Source: Streptomyces sp. A1136 (lineage in GTDB: Bacteria; Actinomycetota; Actinomycetes; Streptomycetales; Streptomycetaceae). From it: a stretch of DNA of 64,000 nucleotides. The translations under genes and the position numbers were made by a program. The notes beneath the pieces were generated by a model. It had not been told where the DNA came from. It was given only the letters and a program-made list of their open reading frames with translations, and ran no database searches. How positions within the stretch are numbered: position 1 is the first letter of the stretch; each line of letters starts with the position of its first letter. The stretch lies in the NCBI RefSeq assembly GCF_004795055.1, contig NZ_SSBJ01000007.1, positions 1 through 64,000 of the forward strand, written 5' to 3'. Positions 28,735-37,451 of this stretch are shown here, one piece after another.

Positions 28735-31050
28735 ATGCCACGCGTTTCGCGCCCCCGCAGGCGCCGTACCGTCGCGCTCGCGACGCTTCCCACCGCGCTG
28801 CTGACCCTGATCCTCGCCGGTACCGCCCCCGGGGCGGCGGTCCCGGCCGCGGCCTCCCCCGCCGCGGCCCCGCCCGCACGGGCCGATGCACCCGGCGGCG
28901 CACCGGCCGGCGTACGGGAGCAGCCGCGCCCCGCGACCCGGCCGCGGACCTTCGACACCGGTCCGGCGCGGGACGCCCTGCTGCGACTGCTGCCGCGCCA
29001 CGCCGGCCAGTTCACGCTGGTGCCCGACACCTCCGCCGGGGACGACACCTTCGCCGTCTCCGGCACCTCGGGCGCGATCACCGTACGCGGTTCCACGGGG
29101 GCGACCCTGCTCACCGGCGTCGGCTGGTACCTGCAACACGTCGCCGGCGCCGACATCGGCTGGCCCGGCGACAGCATCGGCATGCTCCCCGCGACCCTGC
29201 CGGGGGTGCCCACCCCCGTCACCCGCACCGCGCGGGTCCCCCACCGGTACGCGCTCAACGACACCGACGACGGGTACTCGGGCCCCTACCGCACCTTCGA
29301 GGAACACCGGCGGCAGATCGACCTGCTCGCGCTGCACGGCATCAACGAGGTGTTCGTGCAGACCGGCGCGGAGTACCCGTACTACCGGGCGCTCCAGCGG
29401 TTCGGCTACTCCGCCGAGGAACTGCGGAAGTGGATCCCGGCACCCGGCCACCAGAGCTGGTGGCTGCTGCAGAACCTCAGCGGCTTCGGCGGCCCGGTCA
29501 CGGAGCGACTGATGCGCGAGCGCGCCGATGTCGGCGCCCGGATCGCGGACCAGTTGCGCGGCCTCGGCATGACACCGGTCCTGCCCGGCTTCTTCGGCAC
29601 CGTCCCGCCGGGCTTCGCCGCACGCCACCAAGGCGCGTCCACCGTGCCGCAGGGCGACTGGGCCGGCTTCGACCGGCCGGACTGGCTCGACCCGTCCTCC
29701 CCCGTGTTCGCGGAACTGGCGGCCGCGTACTACGGCGAGCAGCGGGAGGTGTTCGGCGACAGCGCCATGTACCGGATGAGCCCCCTGCACGAGGGCGGCA
29801 AGACGGGCACGGTCGACGTCCGGGCCGCGGCGGGGGCCATCCAGCGGGCTCTGTGGGCGGCCCACCCGGGCGCCCTGTGGGCGGTGCTCGGCTGGCAGGA
29901 CGACCCGACGAAGGAACTCCTGGCCGGGGTGGACACCTCGAAGCTGCTGATCCTGGACGGCCTGTCCGACCGTTACAACCACCTGGATCGCGAGGCCCGT
30001 TGGGGCGGCGCCCCGTACGCGATGGGCACGATCTACAACTTCGGCGGCCACACCACGATCGGCGCGAACACCTCGGTGTGGATCGACCGGTTCGGGACCT
30101 GGCGCGACAAGCCGGACAGCGCGCTCCGGGGCATCGCGTACCTGCCGGAGGCCACCGGCACGAACCCGGCCGCCTTCGACCTCTTCACCGACCTGGCATG
30201 GGAGCCGGGACCGGTCGACCAGCGCCGGTGGTTCGCCGACTTCGCGGCCCGCCGCTACGGCCGTCCGGACGCCCGGGCCGCGGCGGCGTGGGAGGAGTTG
30301 CGCAAGGGTCCGTACAGCACCTCGTCGGGGTTGTGGTCGGAGTCGCAGGACAGCCTCTTCACCGCCCGGCCGAGTCTGACCGCGACGGGCGCCGCGCACT
30401 GGAGCCCCAAGTCAATGCGGTACCAGTCCGATTCGGTCCGCCGAGCGCTGGACCACCTGCTGGCGGTGCCCCCGGCGCTCAGGTCCTCCAGCGCCTACCG
30501 CTTCGACTTGGTGGACACCGCCCGCCAGGCCCTGGCCAACCACTCGCGGGTGCTGCTGCCGAGGATCCGGGAGGCCTACGAGGCCAAGGACCTGACGCGG
30601 CTGCGGCGGCTGACCGCCCAATGGCGCGACGAGGAGCGGAAGCTGGACGCCGTGACCGGCTCCGACCCCGCCTTCCTGCTGGGCCGTTGGCTGGCGGCCG
30701 CCCGCTCGCACGGCGCGGACCGGGCCGAGCAGGACCGGTACGAGTACGACGCCCGCTCGATCCTGAGCGTCTGGGGGCGGCGCGGCACCAGTGAGGGGGG
30801 CTTCCTGCACGACTACGCGAACCGTGAATGGAGCGGTCTGGTCTCGGAGTTGTACGCCGCCCGCTGGGACCGGTACTTCGCCTCGCTGGAGGAGGCGCTC
30901 GTCAGGCGCGCCGCCCCGAAGGGGATCGACTGGCACGCCTTCGAGGAGGCGTGGGCCCGGCGCACCACCCGTCACCCGTCGAGCCCGAGCGGTGATCCGC
31001 ACGCGCTGGCCGCCGCGGTGGCGGCGGCCCTGCCGAAGGCCGGCACGTGA
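28735..31050 (+). CDS. GH89 alpha-N-acetylglucosaminidase, exported
   Basis: 771 residues. A long signal region (about 1-45) is followed by the NAGLU architecture: an N-terminal domain, a tim-barrel (HRYALNDTDDGYSGPY, LLALHGINEVFVQTGAEYPYY, RFGYSAEELRKW, LSGFGGPV) and an alpha-helical C-terminal domain. Members remove alpha-linked GlcNAc, as found on mucins and heparan-type chains. With the GH27 gene directly upstream it forms a likely operon for exported glycan trimming, ended by a strong hairpin. Confidence 0.88.
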   Translation: MPRVSRPRRRRTVALATLPTALLTLILAGTAPGAAVPAAASPAAAPPARADAPGGAPAGVREQPRPATRPRTFDTGPARDALLRLLPRHAGQFTLVPDTSAGDDTFAVSGTSGAITVRGSTGATLLTGVGWYLQHVAGADIGWPGDSIGMLPATLPGVPTPVTRTARVPHRYALNDTDDGYSGPYRTFEEHRRQIDLLALHGINEVFVQTGAEYPYYRALQRFGYSAEELRKWIPAPGHQSWWLLQNLSGFGGPVTERLMRERADVGARIADQLRGLGMTPVLPGFFGTVPPGFAARHQGASTVPQGDWAGFDRPDWLDPSSPVFAELAAAYYGEQREVFGDSAMYRMSPLHEGGKTGTVDVRAAAGAIQRALWAAHPGALWAVLGWQDDPTKELLAGVDTSKLLILDGLSDRYNHLDREARWGGAPYAMGTIYNFGGHTTIGANTSVWIDRFGTWRDKPDSALRGIAYLPEATGTNPAAFDLFTDLAWEPGPVDQRRWFADFAARRYGRPDARAAAAWEELRKGPYSTSSGLWSESQDSLFTARPSLTATGAAHWSPKSMRYQSDSVRRALDHLLAVPPALRSSSAYRFDLVDTARQALANHSRVLLPRIREAYEAKDLTRLRRLTAQWRDEERKLDAVTGSDPAFLLGRWLAAARSHGADRAEQDRYEYDARSILSVWGRRGTSEGGFLHDYANREWSGLVSELYAARWDRYFASLEEALVRRAAPKGIDWHAFEEAWARRTTRHPSSPSGDPHALAAAVAAALPKAGT

Positions 31051-31193
31051 GCCGCACCGCTTCGGGCGGTGACCGTCGGGGCGGAGGGTGAGCGTCACCC
31101 TCCCGTGGGAAATTCGGCACTCGTGCGAGGGAGAGGTCGCTCAGCGCGGCGACCTCGGGTCCGCGTCGTCGGTTCACTGACCCGGACCCGACC

Positions 31194-31228
31194 GGGGCGG
31201 CCGTCGGAGTACTCCCGGCGGCCGCCCC
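31194..31228 (+). terminator. Terminator of the GH27-GH89 operon
   Basis: A 10-bp perfect stem (GGGGCGGCCG with CGGCCGCCCC) followed by TTCCT lies 143 bases after the GH89 stop. Confidence 0.75.
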
Positions 31229-31256
31229 TTCCTACGCCGTCAGGAGTGCATGGGGC

Positions 31257-31538
31257 ATGTCCGAGACCGAACGGGAGCGGCCCTCCGCGGCGCTGGAGCT
31301 GCTGGCGCTGCTCGCGGCCGGCGCCGCCGACCCCGCCGTCGACGAGTTGGGCCGGACCGGTGACCCGGCGCGGGAGGCGCCCCGGCGCTCCGATCCGCGC
31401 GACGTGATCACCGACGGGGTGGTGGAGCTGCGCAAGCGGGCCGCGCCGGCCACGCGCCCCACCGCCGCCGGCTCCGAGAACTGCCTGGAGACCATGGCGC
31501 GGCGGGCCGCCGAGCGGGCCGGCCGGCCACGGGCCTGA
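31257..31538 (+). CDS. Small hypothetical protein
   Basis: 93 residues, GC-rich third positions throughout, with AGGAG 10 bases before the ATG and a terminator upstream. The first 25 residues are helical (SAALELLALLAAGA) and resemble the lead-in of GAF/PucR-type regulators, but no GAF domain follows, so it could be a remnant. The rest is charged (DPRDVITDGVVELRKRA) and has no recognised domain. Confidence 0.45.
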   Translation: MSETERERPSAALELLALLAAGAADPAVDELGRTGDPAREAPRRSDPRDVITDGVVELRKRAAPATRPTAAGSENCLETMARRAAERAGRPRA

Positions 31539-31693
31539 GCGGGCCGCCGGCACCCCGCCGGCCCGGCCCGTCCCGAGGCGCGCCCCGGCCCGCGACGCAC
31601 GTGCCCCCGAACGCCCGCGCTGCGGTACTCCCGCGCCTTGGGGCTCGTACAGTCGGAAGGGGGACGGCGCGAGCCCGGGCGGACGGTGACCCG

Positions 31694-33373
31694 ATGAGTG
31701 GTGTACACAGCACATCCGGGGGTCGGGGGGCCCGGCGCGCGGCGGGCGCGGTGTGCGGCCTGCTCGCCGCCTTCGCCGGGCTGGCGGCGGCGCGACTGGC
31801 GGCCGCGGTCGTACGGCCCGAGGCGTCCCCGGTGACCGCCGTCGGCGGCGCGGTGGTGGACCGTACGCCGCCGGTCGTCAAGGAGTGGGCGGTGCGGAGC
31901 CTGGGCACCGCGGACAAGCCCGTCCTGACCCTCGGCATCGTCGTGGTCCTGGGCCTGGTCGCGGTGGCGGCCGGGGTACTGGCCGTACGCCGGCCGCGCG
32001 CGGGGATCGCGGTCGCCGCCTGCTTCGGCCTCGTCGGCGCCGTGGCCGCCCTCGGTCGCCCCGGGGCGACCTGGAAGGACGCGCTGCCCTCGCTGCTGGG
32101 CGGGCTCGTGGCGGCCTGGGTGCTGCACTTCGCGGTCAGGGCTGCGACGCGAAGGCGCCCGGCGGGCACTGGGGGAACTGGGGACGGTGGGGCGAGTGGG
32201 ACCGGTGGGGCCGGTTCGCTGGACCGGCGCGGATTCGGTCGGCTGGTGCTGGCCACCACGGCCGTCTCGGCGGGCGCCTGGTACGCGGGACGGCGCCTGG
32301 GAGCGTACGGGTCGGCGGGCGCGACGACCTCCCGGGCGGACCTGGTCGTGCCGCCGCCGGCGGTACCGGCCCCGCCGGTACCGGCCGGGGCGCAGGTGCG
32401 GGCGCGCGGGGTGTCGCCCTTCCTCACCCCCGCCCGCGACTTCTACCGGGTGGACACCGCCTTGGTCGTGCCGCGCGTGGACGCGGCCGACTGGCGGTTG
32501 CGCGTCCACGGGGACGGGGTCACGAAGCCGCTGACCCTCGACCTGCGCGCGCTGCTCGCGCGTCCCCTCGTCGAGCACGACATCACCCTCACCTGCGTGT
32601 CGAACGAGGTGGGCGGTCCGTACGCGGGCAACGCCCGCTGGCTCGGCGTCCGACTGGCCGACCTGCTGCGGGAGGCGGGGGTGCGACCGCCGTCGCGCGG
32701 CGGCCGGGCCGACCAGTTGGTGGCGCGCTCGGTGGACGGGATGACGATCGGCACCCCGATCGAAGCCGTGATGGACGGCCGGGAGGCGCTGCTGGCGGTG
32801 GGGATGAACGGCGAGCCGCTGCCCTTCGCGCACGGCTTCCCGGTGCGGATGGTGGTGCCGGGCCTGTACGGGTACGTATCGGCCTGCAAGTGGCTGAGCG
32901 AGCTGCGGCTGACCACCTTCGCCGCGTACGACGCGTACTGGGTGCGGCGGTCCTGGGCGCAGCAGGCGCCCGTCAAGACGCAGTCGCGTATCGACACTCC
33001 TCGTCCGCTCGCGGAACCGGCGGCGGGCCGGGTCGTGGTGGCGGGTGTGGCGTGGGCGTTGCACCGGGGCGTCTCCCGGGTCGAGGTACGGGTCGACGGC
33101 GGCCCGTGGCAGGAGGCCCGGCTGGCGGACTCGGACGGCGACGACACCTGGCGCCAGTGGCTGTGGCCGTGGGAGGCCACGCCCGGACGCCACACCCTGG
33201 AGGTCCGGGCCACCGACCGGACGGGCGCCGTACAGACCGGCAAGCGCAGGGCGACGGTCCCGGACGGGGCCACGGGATGGCACGCGGTGACGGTGCGGGT
33301 GCGGGCGGGCGACACGGGGCGGTCCGCCGCCGACACGGGCGGGGCGCGCCGTACATTGAGGCCGTGGAGCTGA
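31694..33373 (+). CDS. Sulfite-oxidase-fold molybdopterin oxidoreductase, membrane-anchored
   Basis: 559 residues from ATG 31694. About four hydrophobic helices (residues 15-150) are followed by a Gly-rich linker and a twin-arginine-free lead. The molybdopterin domain (about 250-440) has the Cys ligand in DITLTCVSNEVGGPYAGN and the substrate region HGFPVRMVVPGLYGYVSACKWL. A C-terminal Mo-co dimerisation domain is seen at about 450-540. Actinobacterial members have no proven substrate. The stop overlaps the next gene by 10 bases. Confidence 0.85.
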   Translation: MSGVHSTSGGRGARRAAGAVCGLLAAFAGLAAARLAAAVVRPEASPVTAVGGAVVDRTPPVVKEWAVRSLGTADKPVLTLGIVVVLGLVAVAAGVLAVRRPRAGIAVAACFGLVGAVAALGRPGATWKDALPSLLGGLVAAWVLHFAVRAATRRRPAGTGGTGDGGASGTGGAGSLDRRGFGRLVLATTAVSAGAWYAGRRLGAYGSAGATTSRADLVVPPPAVPAPPVPAGAQVRARGVSPFLTPARDFYRVDTALVVPRVDAADWRLRVHGDGVTKPLTLDLRALLARPLVEHDITLTCVSNEVGGPYAGNARWLGVRLADLLREAGVRPPSRGGRADQLVARSVDGMTIGTPIEAVMDGREALLAVGMNGEPLPFAHGFPVRMVVPGLYGYVSACKWLSELRLTTFAAYDAYWVRRSWAQQAPVKTQSRIDTPRPLAEPAAGRVVVAGVAWALHRGVSRVEVRVDGGPWQEARLADSDGDDTWRQWLWPWEATPGRHTLEVRATDRTGAVQTGKRRATVPDGATGWHAVTVRVRAGDTGRSAADTGGARRTLRPWS

Positions 33374-34434
33374 CCGGCACGTCGTTCCTGGTGACCTTGG
33401 TCGTGGTCACCGCGCTCGCCATGCTCGCGACGCTGCTGCTCTGGAACCGCCTCCCCGGGCCCGGCTGGCTGCGCTGGACCGCGCGGGTGCTGATGATCGG
33501 GCTCTGCCAGTTGACCGCCATCTGCGTGGTGGCGACGTGGATCAACGGGAGCTTCGGGCTCTACGCCTCCTGGGACGACCTGCTGGGGACCCCGAGCGGC
33601 AACGGCTCCACGATGACGGGCCCCCCGGCGGGGCGGGCGACCTTCACGCCGGGCGAGGACGGCACCCGCAGCACCTACTTCCGGGGCACCCGCTCCAAGC
33701 TGGCCGGCCAGGTGATCGTCTGGACTCCCCCGGAGTACAGCGCCCCAGGCGCGGCGAAGACCCGCTTCCCGGTGCTGACGCTGCTGCACGGGTATCCGGG
33801 CTCGCCCAGGTCCTGGACGGAGCTGGGCGACATGCCGGGGGCGCTGGAGGACCTGGTCCGGTTGGGTGCGGCGCACCCCTTCATCCTGGTGATCCCGGAG
33901 ATCAATCCGGGCGGGGTGAACACCGACTGCAGCGATGTGCCGGGGCGCCGGGTGGCCACCTGGCTGGCGGACGATGTGCCGGCGCTCGTCGCGCGCCACT
34001 TCCGTACCCTGCCCCAGCCCAAGGGGTGGGCGCTGATGGGCATTTCGACGGGGGCTTACTGCGCGGCGAAGCTGCCGCTCCAGTACCCGAAGGTGTTCGG
34101 CGCCGGGGCGGCGCTGGACCCGGACGCGCTGACCGGGGACGCGGGGGTGCTGACCGACCGGGGCCTGAGGGAGCGCAACAGCCCGATGTGGCTGGTCACG
34201 CACGCGAGGAAGACGGGCGCCGCGCTGTTCCTCGCCACGTCCGCGCAGGACAAGGACAGCCCGCCGGGGCAACTCGATTCCTTCGCCAAGGCCGCGGCGG
34301 GGACCGGCGTCCGGGTCAAGACGCTGGTGCGCCCCGCCGGCGGCCACAACTTCCAGACGTGGATCGGGATGTATCCCGACGCGCTGGGCTGGTTGAGCTC
34401 CGAGGTCCCGGCCCCCTCCGCCCCGGCGCGCTGA
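33364..34434 (+). CDS. Membrane-anchored esterase (PF00756 type)
   Basis: 356 residues. GTG 33364 has GAGG immediately upstream and lies inside the last codons of the molybdopterin gene. Two N-terminal transmembrane segments (about 6-26 and 40-62) precede an alpha/beta hydrolase domain: FPVLTLLHGYPGSPRSW, the nucleophile in MGISTGAYCA, and the catalytic His region PAGGHNFQTW. This esterase-D/antigen-85-like family acts at the cell surface on lipid or sugar esters. The coupling to a redox enzyme is unexplained. Confidence 0.83.
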   Translation: MELTGTSFLVTLVVVTALAMLATLLLWNRLPGPGWLRWTARVLMIGLCQLTAICVVATWINGSFGLYASWDDLLGTPSGNGSTMTGPPAGRATFTPGEDGTRSTYFRGTRSKLAGQVIVWTPPEYSAPGAAKTRFPVLTLLHGYPGSPRSWTELGDMPGALEDLVRLGAAHPFILVIPEINPGGVNTDCSDVPGRRVATWLADDVPALVARHFRTLPQPKGWALMGISTGAYCAAKLPLQYPKVFGAGAALDPDALTGDAGVLTDRGLRERNSPMWLVTHARKTGAALFLATSAQDKDSPPGQLDSFAKAAAGTGVRVKTLVRPAGGHNFQTWIGMYPDALGWLSSEVPAPSAPAR

Positions 34435-34484
34435 CCCGGCGCCCGGCGTCCGACCGACAGGAACCGAGCCTTCTGCAACACCCT

Positions 34485-35744
34485 TCAGCGCGCCCGGCCG
34501 GGCCGCACGGGAAGCGCGTCCACGCTGTTGCCGATGAAGCTCCGTTGGCGCGGGAGGCTCGGCTCCGCGACGGCGAGGTCGAGGTCGGGGAAGCGGGTGA
34601 AGAGGCGTTCGAGGGCGATGGTGGCCTCCAGGCGGGCGAGCGGCGCCCCGACGCAGTAGTGCGCGCCGTGCCCGAAGGAGAGATGGCGTCCGGCGGTGGG
34701 GCGGGTGAGGTCGAAGCGGTCGGCGTCCGCCCCGTGGAAGGCCTCGTCCCGGCCCGCGGCCGTGTAGCCCGCGAGGACGGGGGTGCCCTGCGGGATCACC
34801 GTCCCACCGACGGTCACGTCGCGGGTGGGGTAGCGGAACGGGAACCAGCTGACCGGGCCGTCCCAGCGCAGCGTCTCGTCCACGACGTCCGACCAGCTCG
34901 CCTCGCCCGCCAGGACCAGGTCGAGCTGGTCGCGGTGCCTGCACAGGGCACGCACGGCGTTGCTGATCAGGTTGAGGGTGGTCTCGTGGCCGGCGACCAG
35001 CATCAGGCGCATGGTGCCGATGAGTTCGGCTTCGCCGAGCCGGTCGCCGTCGTCGTCGCGGGCGGCGATCAGCGCGCTGGTGAGGTCCTCGCCGGGGTCG
35101 GCCCGGCGGGCGGCTGCGATGCCGGCGATCAGCTCCACGAGTTCCCGGACGGCGGCCGTCACCTCGGCGGGTGTGGTGTTCGTCGAGATGATCACGGTGT
35201 TGGTGAGCCTGTGCAGCCGGTCGCGGTGCTCGGGGTCCACGCCGAGCAGCTCGCAGATGACCCCCATGGGCAGCGGAAGGGCGACGTGCGTGCGCAGGTC
35301 GGCGACTCCGTCGGGGGAGGCGGCCGCCGCCCGTCCGAGGTCGTCCAGGAGTTCCTCGGTCAGCGCCTCCACGCGCGGCCGCAGCCGCTCCACCTGCCGG
35401 GCGGTGAACGCGTTGCCGACGAGGGAACGCAGCCGGCGGTGGTCGTCGCCGTCGGCGGTGTGCATGCCCTGGGCGTCGGCGAAGACGCGCAGGGGCCAGT
35501 CCGGGGGGATCGTGCCGTCCCGCAGGGCCGGGAAGTGCCGGGCGTCCTTCGCGACGTCGGGGTGGCCGAGGAACTCCCTCAGGGCGTCGTGTCCCAGGAC
35601 GACGGCCCCGGGCACCCCGCCGGGCAGTACCACGTCGGCGACGGGGCCGTGGGCCCGGAGCCGGGCGTTGAGGGCGTGCGGGCAGCCGCCCGCGGGGTCT
35701 ATGACGTGCGCCTGCGCGGTGACGCGCGCGTTCTGGGCTGACAA
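34485..35744 (-). CDS. Cytochrome P450
   Basis: 419 residues. The oxygen-activation motif in helix I is AGHETT. The EXXR motif is ETLR. The haem loop is FGHGAHYCVGAPLAR near residue 360, with the Cys ligand. The start is TTG at 35744, supported by GGAG 7 bases upstream; no ATG or GTG follows in the first residues. It is a soluble class-I enzyme needing a ferredoxin partner, none of which is adjacent. No biosynthetic cluster surrounds it, so the substrate is unknown. Confidence 0.92.
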   Translation of the reverse strand: MSAQNARVTAQAHVIDPAGGCPHALNARLRAHGPVADVVLPGGVPGAVVLGHDALREFLGHPDVAKDARHFPALRDGTIPPDWPLRVFADAQGMHTADGDDHRRLRSLVGNAFTARQVERLRPRVEALTEELLDDLGRAAAASPDGVADLRTHVALPLPMGVICELLGVDPEHRDRLHRLTNTVIISTNTTPAEVTAAVRELVELIAGIAAARRADPGEDLTSALIAARDDDGDRLGEAELIGTMRLMLVAGHETTLNLISNAVRALCRHRDQLDLVLAGEASWSDVVDETLRWDGPVSWFPFRYPTRDVTVGGTVIPQGTPVLAGYTAAGRDEAFHGADADRFDLTRPTAGRHLSFGHGAHYCVGAPLARLEATIALERLFTRFPDLDLAVAEPSLPRQRSFIGNSVDALPVRPGRAR

Positions 35745-35807
35745 GCCGGCTCTCCTGACCGAGAAAGGTGTGATCCGGTCAACAGTGCGGGCACGGGGGC
35801 GGGTTGT

Positions 35808-36884
35808 TCAAGCCCGGGGGCCCGCGGTGGGGAAGATCGGCTCCTGCCCCTCGGCCGGCGCGTCGAAGTGGCGGGTCACCTCCGCCCGGTCCACCTCGCC
35901 GAGGGTCGCCGGCCGCCAACGCGGCGTACGGTCCTTGTCGACGACCTGGGCCCGGATGCCCTCGACCAGGTCCGGCGCGCGCAGCATGTGCGAGGAGACG
36001 CGGAACTCCTGCTCCAACACCAGCTCCAGCGTGCCCAGTTCGCGTGCGCGGCGAACCGCCTCCAGGGTGACCTTGAGGGAGGTCGGGGACTTGGCCAGGA
36101 TCGTCTCGGCGCTCTCCTTGGCCGCCGGTTCGCCCACCGCCAGCAGCCGCTCCACGATCTCCTCCACCGTCTCGGCGGCGTAGCAGTGGTCGATCCACGC
36201 GCGGTGGGCGGCGAGTTCGCCGGGCGGGGGCGTGTGCCCGGCGTACCGGGGCAGTACCCGCGCGGCGGGCGCGCCCGCGAGGTCGGCTGTCAGCTCGGGC
36301 AGCAGGTCGGCGGGGACGAAGTGGTCGGCGAGTCCGCACAACAGCGCGTCGGCGGCGCCCACGGCCGCGCCGGTGAGGGCGAGGTGCGTGCCCAACCGGC
36401 CGGGGGCCCGCGCGAGCAGGTGCGTACCGCCGACGTCGGGCACGAAGCCGATGCCGGTCTCCGGCATGGCGACGCGGGAGCGTTCGGTGACGACACGGAC
36501 CGCTCCGTGGGCCGAGAGGCCGACGCCGCCGCCCATCACGATGCCGTCCATCAGGGCGACGTAGGGCTTCGGATACGCGGCGATCCGCGCGTTGAGGCGG
36601 TATTCGTCCCGCCAGAAGCCGATCGACGCGCTGCCGCCGGTCTTCGCGTCGTCGTGGATGGCGCGGATGTCACCGCCGGCGCACAGTCCGCGCTCGCCCG
36701 CGCCGCGCAGGAGGACCTGGGTGACGGCGGGCTCCCGCTCCCAGGCCGCCAGTGCCCCGGCGATCCGCAGCACCATGGGGTGGGTGAGGGCGTTGAGGGC
36801 CCGGGGGCGGTTGAGGGTGATCACCCCGGTGTGGCCCTCGATGGTGAACAGGGCCGTGTCGTCTGTGGCGTCGTCGATCTTCAC
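35808..36884 (-). CDS. Enoyl-CoA hydratase/isomerase family, 3-hydroxyisobutyryl-CoA hydrolase type
   Basis: 358 residues, longer than simple hydratases. The crotonase fold carries the oxyanion motifs RGLCAGGDIRAIHDD and GIVMGGGVGLSAHGA, and the hydrolase-type site PETGIGFVPDVGGTHLLAR. The C-terminal extension (about 230-358) fits 3-hydroxyisobutyryl-CoA hydrolases of valine breakdown. GTG 36884 is the best family-consistent start, though no strong ribosome site precedes it. The divergent MarR gene and a dyad between them suggest local control. Confidence 0.84.
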   Translation of the reverse strand: MKIDDATDDTALFTIEGHTGVITLNRPRALNALTHPMVLRIAGALAAWEREPAVTQVLLRGAGERGLCAGGDIRAIHDDAKTGGSASIGFWRDEYRLNARIAAYPKPYVALMDGIVMGGGVGLSAHGAVRVVTERSRVAMPETGIGFVPDVGGTHLLARAPGRLGTHLALTGAAVGAADALLCGLADHFVPADLLPELTADLAGAPAARVLPRYAGHTPPPGELAAHRAWIDHCYAAETVEEIVERLLAVGEPAAKESAETILAKSPTSLKVTLEAVRRARELGTLELVLEQEFRVSSHMLRAPDLVEGIRAQVVDKDRTPRWRPATLGEVDRAEVTRHFDAPAEGQEPIFPTAGPRA

Positions 36885-36938
36885 ACCGGCCAGTATGGAG
36901 CGTGCCGGATTCAGCCGGCCGGGGCGGCAGAACAAACA

Positions 36939-36960
36939 AGGCAACCTTGCAAGTTTACCT
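36939..36960. promoter_or_regulatory. 22-bp dyad, probable MarR operator
   Basis: The dyad is centred between 36949 and 36950, and 9 of 11 base pairs are symmetric; the core CTTGCAAG is perfect (36946-36953). It lies 22 bases upstream of the MarR start and 54 upstream of the acyl-CoA hydrolase start. Size and AT-rich core fit MarR operators. Confidence 0.65.
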
Positions 36961-36982
36961 GTAGATCACTACCGTGGGGTGC

Positions 36983-37426
36983 ATGACCGAGCCACATGCC
37001 GGGGGTCCCCGGGCCCGCGACACCGCCGAGGAGCTGCAGCTGGCCCTCGGCATGCTGGTGCGGCGGTTGCGCGCCGCGGCCGGAGACGGGGTCAGCCTGT
37101 CGCAGATGTCCGTGCTCAAGCGGCTGGAACGGCTCGGGCCGTCCACCGCGTCCGAGCTGGCGCGGGCCGAGCAGATCCGACCGCAGTCCGTCATCGCCAC
37201 CGTCAACTCCCTCCAGGCAGAGGGGCATGTCGCCCGCAGCCCCCACCCCACCGATGGTCGGCAGCAGCTGATCGCGCTCACGGACGAGGGCCGGGCCCTT
37301 GTCCGCCGGCGGCGCGAGGAGGGGCACGGGCGGATCGCCGAACTGATCACCGAACGGCTCGGCCCGGCGGAACAGCGGCTGCTGGCCGAGGCCGTTCCGC
37401 TGCTGCGGCGCCTGGCCGAGAACTGA
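36983..37426 (+). CDS. MarR family regulator
   Basis: 147 residues. The winged helix-turn-helix spans about 35-100 (LSQMSVLKRLERLGPSTASELAR, IRPQSVIATVNSLQAEGHVAR, DGRQQLIALTDEG wing). ATG 36983 was chosen; a GTG three codons earlier is possible. It is divergent to the acyl-CoA hydrolase and followed after 25 bases by the isochorismatase-like gene, both plausible targets. Confidence 0.9.
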   Translation: MTEPHAGGPRARDTAEELQLALGMLVRRLRAAAGDGVSLSQMSVLKRLERLGPSTASELARAEQIRPQSVIATVNSLQAEGHVARSPHPTDGRQQLIALTDEGRALVRRRREEGHGRIAELITERLGPAEQRLLAEAVPLLRRLAEN

Positions 37427-37451
37427 ACGCCCACCGATCCGAGGAGCTCCC

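Noticed and set aside
32443..34944. 833-codon open frame on the minus strand across the Mo enzyme and esterase
   Set aside because: It crosses two real genes on the opposite strand, is Arg/Pro-rich and shows no domain.
34485..35744. Secondary-metabolite cluster around the P450
   Set aside because: No synthase, ferredoxin, transporter or tailoring set lies beside it; neighbours are ordinary metabolic genes.
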